From the NCBI GenBank assembly GCA_020629595.1, contig JAHDDA010000019.1:1807-13970 (forward strand): 12,164 bases of DNA. The letters run 5' to 3'. Numbering within the stretch: the stretch's first letter is position 1; every line of letters starts with the position of its first letter. Below, piece by piece: positions 6,444-12,164 of this stretch. Position numbers and translations under genes: made by a program. The notes below the pieces were generated by a model. It had not been told where the DNA came from. It did no database searches and worked only from the letters and a program-made list of their open reading frames with translations. The DNA comes from Chitinophagales bacterium. Its GTDB lineage: Bacteria; Bacteroidota; Bacteroidia; Chitinophagales; UBA2359.

Positions 6444-7286
6444 ATGTATAATATGGTTGAATTAGCCATTCAAGGATTCAAAGGCTCATATCATGAAATT
6501 GCTGCCTATAAATATTTTGGAGAAAGGGAAGAGTTGAAAATACACGAATGTATTTCTTTTCACGAGTTATTTAAAACTATGCACGAAACTGAAAATGTTT
6601 ATGGAGTTGTAGCAATAGAAAATACGGTTGCTGGTACAATACTTCCAAACTATACTCATTTGTTACGTTCAAAATTTCAAATTATTGGTGAAGTTTATTT
6701 AAGAATTGAACATTGTTTATTGGGCAATGAAAGTACAAATTTGGCGAATATACAAGAAGTACACTCTCATCCAATGGCTTTGTTACAATGTCTTGAGTTT
6801 TTTGATAACTATCCTCATATAAAACTAATAGAAACTGCAGATACGGCACTCAGTGCAGCAGATTTAAAACAAAATAATAGAAAAGACATTGCAGTTATAG
6901 CTAGTTTTCACGCAGCAGAAAGCCTAGGTTTAAATATACTAGAAAGAGGAGTTGAATCTAATTCAAGGAACTTTACAAGGTTTTTAATTATTCATAATAA
7001 AAATACAGAACCCAACTTTAATAAAATTTCATTACATTTTAATTTAAAACACCAAACAGGTGCTTTGAGTATGGTTTTATCTAAGTTTTTTGAGCATAAC
7101 ATTAATTTAACCAAAATACAATCATTGCCTGTAATTGGTAGTGAATGGGAATATTCATTTATCGTTGATATAGATTGTAGCTCCATTAAGCATTTTGAAG
7201 CTGTAATGATAGATTTAGAAACAGAAATTTCTGAAGTAAGGGTTTTAGGTAAATATTTTGCTGGTAGAAAATATAGAAAAATATAA
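6444..7286 (+). CDS. pheA: Prephenate dehydratase with ACT domain
   Basis: Converts prephenate to phenylpyruvate, the committed step to phenylalanine. It has 280 residues, the normal size for a monofunctional dehydratase with a regulatory ACT domain and no chorismate mutase part. Catalytic-domain motifs are GFKGSYHEIAA (11-21), ENTVAG (59-64), SHPMALLQC (108-116) and NFTRF (176-180), the last holding the catalytic Thr-Arg-Phe. The ACT domain spans about 194-275. Its GAL motif (206-208) is intact, but the ESRP motif associated with phenylalanine binding reads QSLP (226-229). The ATG at 6444 follows a TATATTTA at 6424-6431 that could be a -7 element, though the nearest upstream TTG (6395-6397) is too far for the usual spacing. 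Met4 is an alternative start. It is the first gene of the aromatic operon, with 3 bp to the aminotransferase ATG. Confidence 0.95.
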   Translation: MYNMVELAIQGFKGSYHEIAAYKYFGEREELKIHECISFHELFKTMHETENVYGVVAIENTVAGTILPNYTHLLRSKFQIIGEVYLRIEHCLLGNESTNLANIQEVHSHPMALLQCLEFFDNYPHIKLIETADTALSAADLKQNNRKDIAVIASFHAAESLGLNILERGVESNSRNFTRFLIIHNKNTEPNFNKISLHFNLKHQTGALSMVLSKFFEHNINLTKIQSLPVIGSEWEYSFIVDIDCSSIKHFEAVMIDLETEISEVRVLGKYFAGRKYRKI

Positions 7287-7289
7287 TTG

Positions 7290-8462
7290 ATGATTATTAA
7301 CTCAGCAAATAGACTTAGTGAAGTTAAAGAATATTACTTTTCTATAAAATTGGCAGAAATTGCTAAAATGAATGAAGAGGGTAAAGATGTTATAAATCTT
7401 GGAATTGGTAACCCAGATTTAACTCCTTCAACATCAACAATCAACAAGCTAATAGAAACTGCCAATTCAACAGTAAAAAATACGCATGGTTATCAATCTT
7501 ATAGAGGCATACCAGCCTTGAAAAAAGCAATGAATAATTGGTATGCTGAAACTTATAAAGTTGATACGCAAAAGTTACATTTTGTTCCTTTAATGGGAAG
7601 TAAAGAAGGAATAATGCATATCTCAATGGCATTTTTAAACGTTGGAGATGCCGTTTTATTCCCCAATCCAGGTTACCCAACCTATGCCTCAGTTGCTAAT
7701 TTACTACAAGCAAAATCTATAACTTACACCTTAGCTAAAGAAAATAATTGGTATCCAAACTTTGAAGAATTAGAAAAGTTGGTTAAAGAAAATGAAATTA
7801 AAATATTATGGATCAATTATCCTAATATGCCAACTGGTGCCAATGCTCGTTATTCTATTTTTAAAGAATTAGTTGATTTTGCAAATCAACATAAAATATT
7901 ATTGGTTCATGATAATCCATATAGTTTAATTTTAAATGAAACACCATTAAGTATTTTTTGTGTTGAAGGAGCTGAAGAAGTTGCAATAGAGTTAAACTCA
8001 CTAAGCAAGTCGCACAATATGGCAGGGTGGCGAGTAGGAATGTTGGTAGGCAGAAGTGATTACATTGATACTATAATGAAAGTGAAAACCAACTTTGATT
8101 CTGGTATGTTTAAAGCTGTACAAGCAGGTGCTATTGAAGCATTAAACAATGACAAAAATTGGCATAAACTACAAAATGAAACTTACAGAAAAAGAAAAAA
8201 AATTGCTTGTTCAATTTTAGATTTTTTAGAATGTGAATATGATAAAAATGGAGTTGGAATGTTTGTTTGGGCTAAAATTCCTGAAAAATATAGTTCGGGT
8301 AAAATTTTATCAGACCTAATACTTGAAAAAACAAATGTTTTTATAACACCAGGGTTTATTTTTGGCTCACAAGGAGAACAATATATTAGAATTTCTTTAT
8401 GTGTTAATGTATTAAGATTAACTGAAGCATACAGTAGAATAAAATCTCAATTAAAATTGTAG
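7290..8462 (+). CDS. Class I/II aminotransferase, probably aromatic amino acid transaminase
   Basis: A 390-residue PLP-dependent fold-type I aminotransferase. Visible family residues are the NYPNMPTG motif (176-183, N179 contacting PLP), D208 and Y211 in HDNPY, the Schiff-base lysine K240 in SLSKSHNMAGWRVG with phosphate-binding R248, and R367 in YIRISL, which binds the substrate carboxylate. Sequence alone places it near aspartate and LL-diaminopimelate type aminotransferases. Its position between pheA and tyrA suggests that it transaminates phenylpyruvate and 4-hydroxyphenylpyruvate to phenylalanine and tyrosine. The frame is open back to a TTG directly after the pheA stop, but I use the ATG at 7290, three bases after that stop. 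The tyrA ATG follows its stop by 3 bp, so translation of the three genes is probably coupled. Substrate specificity is inferred from context. Confidence 0.92.
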   Translation: MIINSANRLSEVKEYYFSIKLAEIAKMNEEGKDVINLGIGNPDLTPSTSTINKLIETANSTVKNTHGYQSYRGIPALKKAMNNWYAETYKVDTQKLHFVPLMGSKEGIMHISMAFLNVGDAVLFPNPGYPTYASVANLLQAKSITYTLAKENNWYPNFEELEKLVKENEIKILWINYPNMPTGANARYSIFKELVDFANQHKILLVHDNPYSLILNETPLSIFCVEGAEEVAIELNSLSKSHNMAGWRVGMLVGRSDYIDTIMKVKTNFDSGMFKAVQAGAIEALNNDKNWHKLQNETYRKRKKIACSILDFLECEYDKNGVGMFVWAKIPEKYSSGKILSDLILEKTNVFITPGFIFGSQGEQYIRISLCVNVLRLTEAYSRIKSQLKL

Positions 8463-8465
8463 TTT

Positions 8466-9311
8466 ATGAAAGTAGCAGTTATTGGATTGGGATTAATTGG
8501 TGGTAGTGTTGCCTATGATTTACAGGAACTTCATTGGGTAAAAGAATTAGTTGGAGTTGAAAAAAATAAAGTAAATGCTTTAGTCGCAAATCAATTAGGA
8601 ATTGTAACTAAAATTGAAAATTTTGAAGAAGCAGTTAGCAGTTCAGATTTAATTCTTATTGCTGTTCCTGTTAATGTTTCTGAAAAGTTATTACCAAAAG
8701 TTCTTAATAAAATAAAACCAAGTGCTATTGTTTTAGATGTAGGTTCTACTAAAAACACCTTGGTTAAAGCTGTAAAAAATCATAAAAATAGAAGCCGCTA
8801 CATTGCAGCACATCCAATGGCAGGTACAGAATACTCTGGTCCTCAAGCTGCATTAAAAGGATTGTTTAAAAGTAGAATTTGTATAATTTGTGATAAAGAA
8901 AATTCTGATGAAGATGCATTAATAATTGCTCATAAACTATTTAAAGACATTGGGTTGAAAGTTAAATTTATGGGAGCAGAACAACACGACTTACATGCAG
9001 CTTATGTTTCTCATATTTCACATATAAGCTCCTTTGTTTTAGCCGAAACAGTTTTAGATAAAGAAAAAGATGAGCAAGCAATTTTTGATATGGCAGCAGG
9101 AGGATTTTCATCGACAGTTCGTTTAGCAAAAAGCTCGCCCGAAATGTGGGAACCAATTTTTAAGCAAAATGCTAAAAACTTATCGGTGGTTTTAAACACA
9201 TATATTGAAAATATGATTAAGTTTAGAGACTTAATTTTAGAAGATAATAATTCAGATGATTTACTTCATAAAATGAGAAAAGCTAATGAAATAAAAAGGA
9301 TAATAAAATGA
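8466..9311 (+). CDS. tyrA: Prephenate dehydrogenase
   Basis: Oxidatively decarboxylates prephenate to 4-hydroxyphenylpyruvate, the route to tyrosine. It has 281 residues. The N-terminal Rossmann fold has GLGLIGGS (7-14), with acidic E32 at the end of the second strand, suggesting NAD rather than NADP. DVGSTK (91-96), HPMAGTE (116-122) with the catalytic-type His116, SHISH (182-186) and GGFSSTVRLAKSSPEMW (212-228, substrate-binding Arg219) are all in place. The protein stops soon after the helical dimerisation domain and lacks the C-terminal ACT domain present in longer TyrA forms. Its TGA overlaps the ATG of the next gene by 4 bases (ATGA at 9308-9311), a sign of translational coupling. Cyclohexadienyl (arogenate) dehydrogenase activity cannot be ruled out. 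Confidence 0.95.
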   Translation: MKVAVIGLGLIGGSVAYDLQELHWVKELVGVEKNKVNALVANQLGIVTKIENFEEAVSSSDLILIAVPVNVSEKLLPKVLNKIKPSAIVLDVGSTKNTLVKAVKNHKNRSRYIAAHPMAGTEYSGPQAALKGLFKSRICIICDKENSDEDALIIAHKLFKDIGLKVKFMGAEQHDLHAAYVSHISHISSFVLAETVLDKEKDEQAIFDMAAGGFSSTVRLAKSSPEMWEPIFKQNAKNLSVVLNTYIENMIKFRDLILEDNNSDDLLHKMRKANEIKRIIK

Positions 9312-9601
9312 AAGAAGAGCTAAAAAAGGAACTAGAAAATGAATTAGCCAATAATAAAGAATATCAGCAACTAAGCAATCCAATTTATAAAAAACAAAAG
9401 CTATTGGCTTACGCAATTAGAACTATTATTGCTGGTTTAATGTTTTATTTTTTTTGGTCTGTTAGCTGGGTTAAATATTTACTTATTGCCTATATCCCAT
9501 TTAATCTTTTTGGTCTTTTTCTTATTCTATTTACAGATAAAATCATTGAAAGAAAGATAAAAAAAACATACAATAAAATTGATGAACTGGAATCTGAATA
9601 A
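9308..9601 (+). CDS. Small two-helix membrane protein in the aromatic operon
   Basis: A 97-residue protein I do not recognise. Residues 1-32 are highly charged (Lys/Glu rich) and probably helical. Two hydrophobic helices follow at about 33-52 and 54-76, joined by a very short turn, so both ends probably face the cytoplasm. The tail, from about 77, is charged and again helical (ERKIKKTYNKIDELESE). No catalytic or ligand-binding motif is visible. Its ATG lies inside the last codons of tyrA (4-base overlap), and the DAHP synthase gene begins 32 bp after its stop, so it is translated as part of the operon. The overlap and the sensible hydrophobic layout argue that it is a real gene. A role in aromatic amino acid metabolism or transport is suggested only by position. 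Confidence 0.8.
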   Translation: MKEELKKELENELANNKEYQQLSNPIYKKQKLLAYAIRTIIAGLMFYFFWSVSWVKYLLIAYIPFNLFGLFLILFTDKIIERKIKKTYNKIDELESE

Positions 9602-9633
9602 GATTTCAAATATAAAATTGAAAACTATATAAA

Positions 9634-10719
9634 ATGAGCCATAATTTAAAAGACATCTCATTATTAAAAGATTGGGGATTGAGAAATGAACGTCCAATTT
9701 TAATTGCAGGACCTTGTAGTGTTGAAACACCTGAGCAGGTAATGGAAACAGCAATGGGTTTAAAGGGAACAAATATTGACGTATTGCGTGGAGGCATTTG
9801 GAAACCAAGAACTCGACCAAATTCATTTGAAGGAGTGGGGCGTGAGGGCTTGCCTTGGTTAAAAGATGCTGGTAGAACTTTAGGTGTGCCAGTTACTACA
9901 GAAGTAGCCAACGCTATTCACGTTTATGAAGCGTTAAGAGCAGGAATTGATATTTTATGGATTGGTGCAAGAACGTCTGTTAATCCATTTGCCGTTCAAG
10001 AAATTGCCGATGCCCTGCGTGGAGTAGATATTCCAGTATTGGTAAAAAACCCAATTAATCCAGATTTGAAATTATGGATTGGTGCATTGGAAAGAATTAA
10101 TGCCGCTGGTATTAATAAAGTTGGAGCAATTCATCGTGGTTTTTCTACTTATGGACATAGTAAGTACAGAAATAAACCACATTGGGAAATTCCAATTGAG
10201 TTAAAACGTCAAATTCCTAACTTACCAATTATTATTGATCCAAGCCATATTACAGGACGTAGAGATTTAATTGAGCCAGTTTCTCAAAAATCTTTAGACC
10301 TTGATTTTAATGGCTTAATGATTGAGTCGCATTGTAATCCTGACAAGGCATTGAGTGACGCGAAACAGCAAATTACGCCTGCAGTTTTACAAGAAATTAA
10401 AGAAAGATTAGTATTGCGTGATAACCAAACAGATAATAAAGTTTTCTTAGATAAACTAGATGAACTTAGAGATAATATTGATGGTATTGATAAGGAGTTG
10501 TTAGCTGTTTTAGCTAAAAGAATGAAAGTTTGTGAAGAAATAGGTGTTTGTAAAAAAGAGAATAATATTACTATTTTACAAAAAGATAGATGGGATAGAG
10601 TTGTAAATAATCGAATGGAAGCTGGTGCAGAAAGTGGCTTAACAGAAGAGTTTTTGAAGGACTTGTTCGCATCAATTCATAAAGAATCAATTCGTAGGCA
10701 AACAAGTGTTATGAATTAA
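9634..10719 (+). CDS. DAHP synthase / chorismate mutase fusion
   Basis: A 361-residue bifunctional enzyme. Residues about 1-260 are a type I-beta (KDO8P-synthase-like) 3-deoxy-D-arabino-heptulosonate 7-phosphate synthase, the entry step of the shikimate pathway. Motifs are AGPCSVE (25-31, metal ligand C28), GGIWKPRTRP (53-62), ARTSVNPF (112-119), KNP (138-140), HRGFSTYG (167-174), DPSH (202-205, H205) and ESHCNPDKALSD (231-242, metal ligands E231 and D242). There is no N-terminal ferredoxin-like regulatory domain. Residues about 268-361 are an AroQ-type chorismate mutase with R279, R296 and K307/K308 at active-site positions. DAHP synthases of this fused type are known in Bacteroidota, where the mutase also gives the synthase feedback control. 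It is the last gene of the operon and is followed 14 bp later by a terminator hairpin. It looks somewhat richer in G+C than its neighbours, as expected for a highly expressed core enzyme. Confidence 0.96.
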   Translation: MSHNLKDISLLKDWGLRNERPILIAGPCSVETPEQVMETAMGLKGTNIDVLRGGIWKPRTRPNSFEGVGREGLPWLKDAGRTLGVPVTTEVANAIHVYEALRAGIDILWIGARTSVNPFAVQEIADALRGVDIPVLVKNPINPDLKLWIGALERINAAGINKVGAIHRGFSTYGHSKYRNKPHWEIPIELKRQIPNLPIIIDPSHITGRRDLIEPVSQKSLDLDFNGLMIESHCNPDKALSDAKQQITPAVLQEIKERLVLRDNQTDNKVFLDKLDELRDNIDGIDKELLAVLAKRMKVCEEIGVCKKENNITILQKDRWDRVVNNRMEAGAESGLTEEFLKDLFASIHKESIRRQTSVMN

Positions 10720-10733
10720 AAAAACAATTGAAG

Positions 10734-10761
10734 AGGACGCATTTTTAATGTGTCCTTTTTT
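10734..10761 (+). terminator. Rho-independent terminator of the aromatic operon
   Basis: AGGACGCAT (10734-10742) pairs with ATGTGTCCT (10748-10756) with one G-U pair around a TTTTA loop, followed by a run of five T (10757-10761). Upstream bases 10731-10733 can extend the stem into the T-run. It starts 14 bp after the DAHP synthase/chorismate mutase stop. Its position shows that the ATG at 10748, inside the right arm, is not a translation start. Confidence 0.9.
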
Positions 10762-10780
10762 ATTTCCAGAATTACAATTT

Positions 10781-11116
10781 ATGAAAACTAAATTTTCTAC
10801 AATTTATATTGTAATTTCGATTTTGTTATTGCTTTTAAAAGTGATTTTTGAAATTTACTTTTTTTCATTATTTAGACAACAATTTGAAGCTATTAACAGT
10901 TTAGGGGGTGATACATCAACGACAGTAATTACAGGCTTAACAAAAATTGTAATTATAACCTTAACTATACCTTTTTTATCTTCAGTTGTTTTCAGTGTTT
11001 TGGGAATAATAAATAAAAATCAACATAGATTTTTAGCACTTTTTCTTAATATTTTAGTGCTTATTATCTTATTTGTTCCAATATCATTATTGTTATTTTC
11101 TTATCTTTATTTATGA
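10781..11116 (+). CDS. Small three-helix membrane protein
   Basis: A 111-residue protein of unknown function. The frame is open back to an ATG at 10748, but that codon lies inside the terminator hairpin, so I use the ATG at 10781, whose product begins with a normal MKTK basic start. Three hydrophobic segments are visible at about 8-30, 49-77 and 83-111, leaving a short polar loop (about 31-48) and a short basic loop (NKNQHR, 79-84). The high hydrophobicity of these stretches, all within one frame, supports a real integral membrane protein. I see no motif that identifies a family. Only about 20 bp separate it from the operon terminator and no promoter is obvious, so expression may depend on read-through. 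Confidence 0.65.
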   Translation: MKTKFSTIYIVISILLLLLKVIFEIYFFSLFRQQFEAINSLGGDTSTTVITGLTKIVIITLTIPFLSSVVFSVLGIINKNQHRFLALFLNILVLIILFVPISLLLFSYLYL

Positions 11117-11123
11117 AGTAATC

Positions 11124-11154
11124 TTTGAATAAGTTTACAATTTCTTTATCTTTA
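11124..11154 (+). promoter_or_regulatory. Candidate Bacteroidota-type promoter for the glycosyltransferase gene
   Basis: TTTG (11124-11127) and TATCTTTA (11147-11154) are separated by 19 bases, fitting the -33/-7 pattern with one mismatch (final A instead of G). A start near 11161 would give a leader of about 20 bases to the ATG at 11181, and would exclude the TTG at 11157 as start. Confidence 0.35.
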
Positions 11155-11180
11155 ATTTGAAATTTTACCTAATTTTTAAG

Positions 11181-12164
11181 ATGAAAGTTTTATATGCAAT
11201 TCAAGGTACAGGTAATGGGCATTTTAGCCGAGCTCAGGCAATAATTCCTGAATTGCAAAAATTGGTAGATTTAGATATTGCTGTAAGTGGAGCTAAAAAA
11301 AGTAAAATCCCCCTTAACTATCCGATTAAATACAAAATGAAGGGAATAAGCTATACTTTTGGTTCTAAAGGTGGCTTTGACTTTTGGCAAACTTTTAAAA
11401 ACTTAAATGTTCCTCTTGCTTTTAGAGATGCTGATATGTTGCCCGTAAATGATTATGATTTGGTAATCTCCGATTTTGAACCAGTTTCGGCTTGGTCGGC
11501 ACAAATGAAACATACAAAGTGTGTTCATCTATCACATCAGGCTTCATTATTAAAGTGGAAAACTCCTAGACCTTATCCAGATTTGTTAGCGTTATGGTTT
11601 ATCAATTGGTTTATTCCTTGTACTTCACGTTTTGGCTTTCATTATAAAAACTACGATGAACAAATTTATACGCCCATAATTCGTCCAGAGGTTAGAGCTT
11701 TAAATCCTGTAGTAAAAGATCATTACGCTGTTTATCTTCCTTTTTACAGTGTAGAAAAACTTAAAGAATTTTTAAGTCAATTCAATGTTAAGTTTCATAT
11801 TTTCAGTAAAAAAGTAAAAACAAAAGAATGGCATAAAAATATTTTACTACATCCTTTTGATAATAAGGCATTTTTAGAAAGTATTGAAACTTGTAAAGGA
11901 GCAATAAGTGGTGCTGGCTTTATGGCTACGTCTGAGTTTTTATTTTTGGGTAAAAAAATGTTGGTTATTCCAATGAAAAAACAATTTGAACAAAAATGTA
12001 ACGCAGAAGCACTTAAAGAATTTGGAGTTCCTTCGGTTCATTCTTTATCTATAAAAGCAAAAGAGGTAATTATAAACTGGCTTCAAAATGGAAAAGCTGA
12101 AAGAATTGTGTTTCCAAAAATTGCTCCTAACGTAGTAAAAGATATTATTGAAAGATATGCTTAG
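11181..12164 (+). CDS. GT-B fold glycosyltransferase (family 1/28-like)
   Basis: A 327-residue protein, complete, with its TAG at the last bases of the window. The N-terminal GTGNGHFSRAQ (9-19) is the glycine-rich acceptor-side loop of MurG/MGT-like GT-B glycosyltransferases. The C-terminal SGAGFMATSEFLFLGKKM (243-260) followed by VIPMKKQFEQKCNAEAL matches the sugar-nucleotide donor site of the same group. This combination resembles the Glyco_trans_1_3 family of bacterial hypothetical transferases. It is shorter than MurG (about 355 residues) and lacks a signal peptide. A hydrophobic, aromatic stretch at about 135-153 may sit on the membrane surface. The frame extends back to a TTG at 11157, but the ATG at 11181 fits both the family N-terminus and the promoter candidate. 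Donor and acceptor cannot be determined from sequence or neighbours. Confidence 0.85.
   Translation: MKVLYAIQGTGNGHFSRAQAIIPELQKLVDLDIAVSGAKKSKIPLNYPIKYKMKGISYTFGSKGGFDFWQTFKNLNVPLAFRDADMLPVNDYDLVISDFEPVSAWSAQMKHTKCVHLSHQASLLKWKTPRPYPDLLALWFINWFIPCTSRFGFHYKNYDEQIYTPIIRPEVRALNPVVKDHYAVYLPFYSVEKLKEFLSQFNVKFHIFSKKVKTKEWHKNILLHPFDNKAFLESIETCKGAISGAGFMATSEFLFLGKKMLVIPMKKQFEQKCNAEALKEFGVPSVHSLSIKAKEVIINWLQNGKAERIVFPKIAPNVVKDIIERYA

Noticed and set aside
9527..9911. Minus-strand open frames of 99 and 101 codons opposite the small membrane protein and the start of the DAHP synthase
   Set aside because: Both overlap strongly supported plus-strand genes and each other, and have no sensible protein features.
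10748..10780. Upstream ATG extending the three-helix membrane protein by 11 residues
   Set aside because: The ATG is in the right arm of the operon terminator hairpin and the extension is encoded by the hairpin and its T-run.
1..12164. Phage defence, toxin-antitoxin, transposon, CRISPR or biosynthetic novelty
   Set aside because: I found no transposase, recombinase, repeat array, tRNA-associated insertion or defence domain; all gene content is metabolic, regulatory, surface or membrane.

Overview
The window (about 31% G+C by eye) looks like chromosomal DNA from a member of the Bacteroidota, probably a flavobacterium-like lineage. Four things point there: a secreted protein ending in a type IX secretion (T9SS) type A sorting domain, a lipoprotein with the C-S-K-D-D type export signal, a DAHP synthase/chorismate mutase fusion inside an aromatic amino acid operon, and promoter candidates of the TTTG...TAnnTTTG type. 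I see no mobile element, RNA gene, CRISPR array or prophage signal.

Left part (1-4600, all minus strand). Reading in the direction of transcription: a Crp/Fnr-family regulator (4600-3899); a small secreted protein (3770-3321) followed by a clear Rho-independent terminator; then bioB (biotin synthase), a 687-residue secreted PNGase F-like protein, and the start of a surface-type lipoprotein that runs off the left edge. The last three are spaced 24 and 4 bp apart and are probably co-transcribed.

Middle (4601-6295). A 258-bp, extremely AT-rich divergent intergenic region separates the Crp-like regulator from a plus-strand gene for a 476-residue, mostly helical, TPR-like protein of unknown function. 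A good Bacteroidota-type promoter candidate fits this gene.

Right part (6444-10761, plus strand) is a compact aromatic amino acid operon: prephenate dehydratase (pheA), a class I/II aminotransferase, prephenate dehydrogenase (tyrA), an uncharacterised 97-residue two-helix membrane protein, and a DAHP synthase/chorismate mutase fusion, closed by a strong terminator. Together these supply the entry step of the shikimate pathway and every step from chorismate to phenylalanine and tyrosine. The enzymes of the middle of the pathway are not in the window. After the terminator come a small three-helix membrane protein and a complete GT-B type glycosyltransferase that ends exactly at the right edge.

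Most of the window is ordinary housekeeping and surface-protein content. The points worth a second look are the PNGase F-like protein with a Glu-to-Asp change at one active-site position, the membrane protein embedded in the aromatic operon, and the altered phenylalanine-sensing motif in PheA. I found no convincing sign of a wholly new multi-gene system. Several starts (4865, 7290, 10781, 11181) were moved downstream from the longest open frame to the ATG that best fits spacing, promoter and homology.
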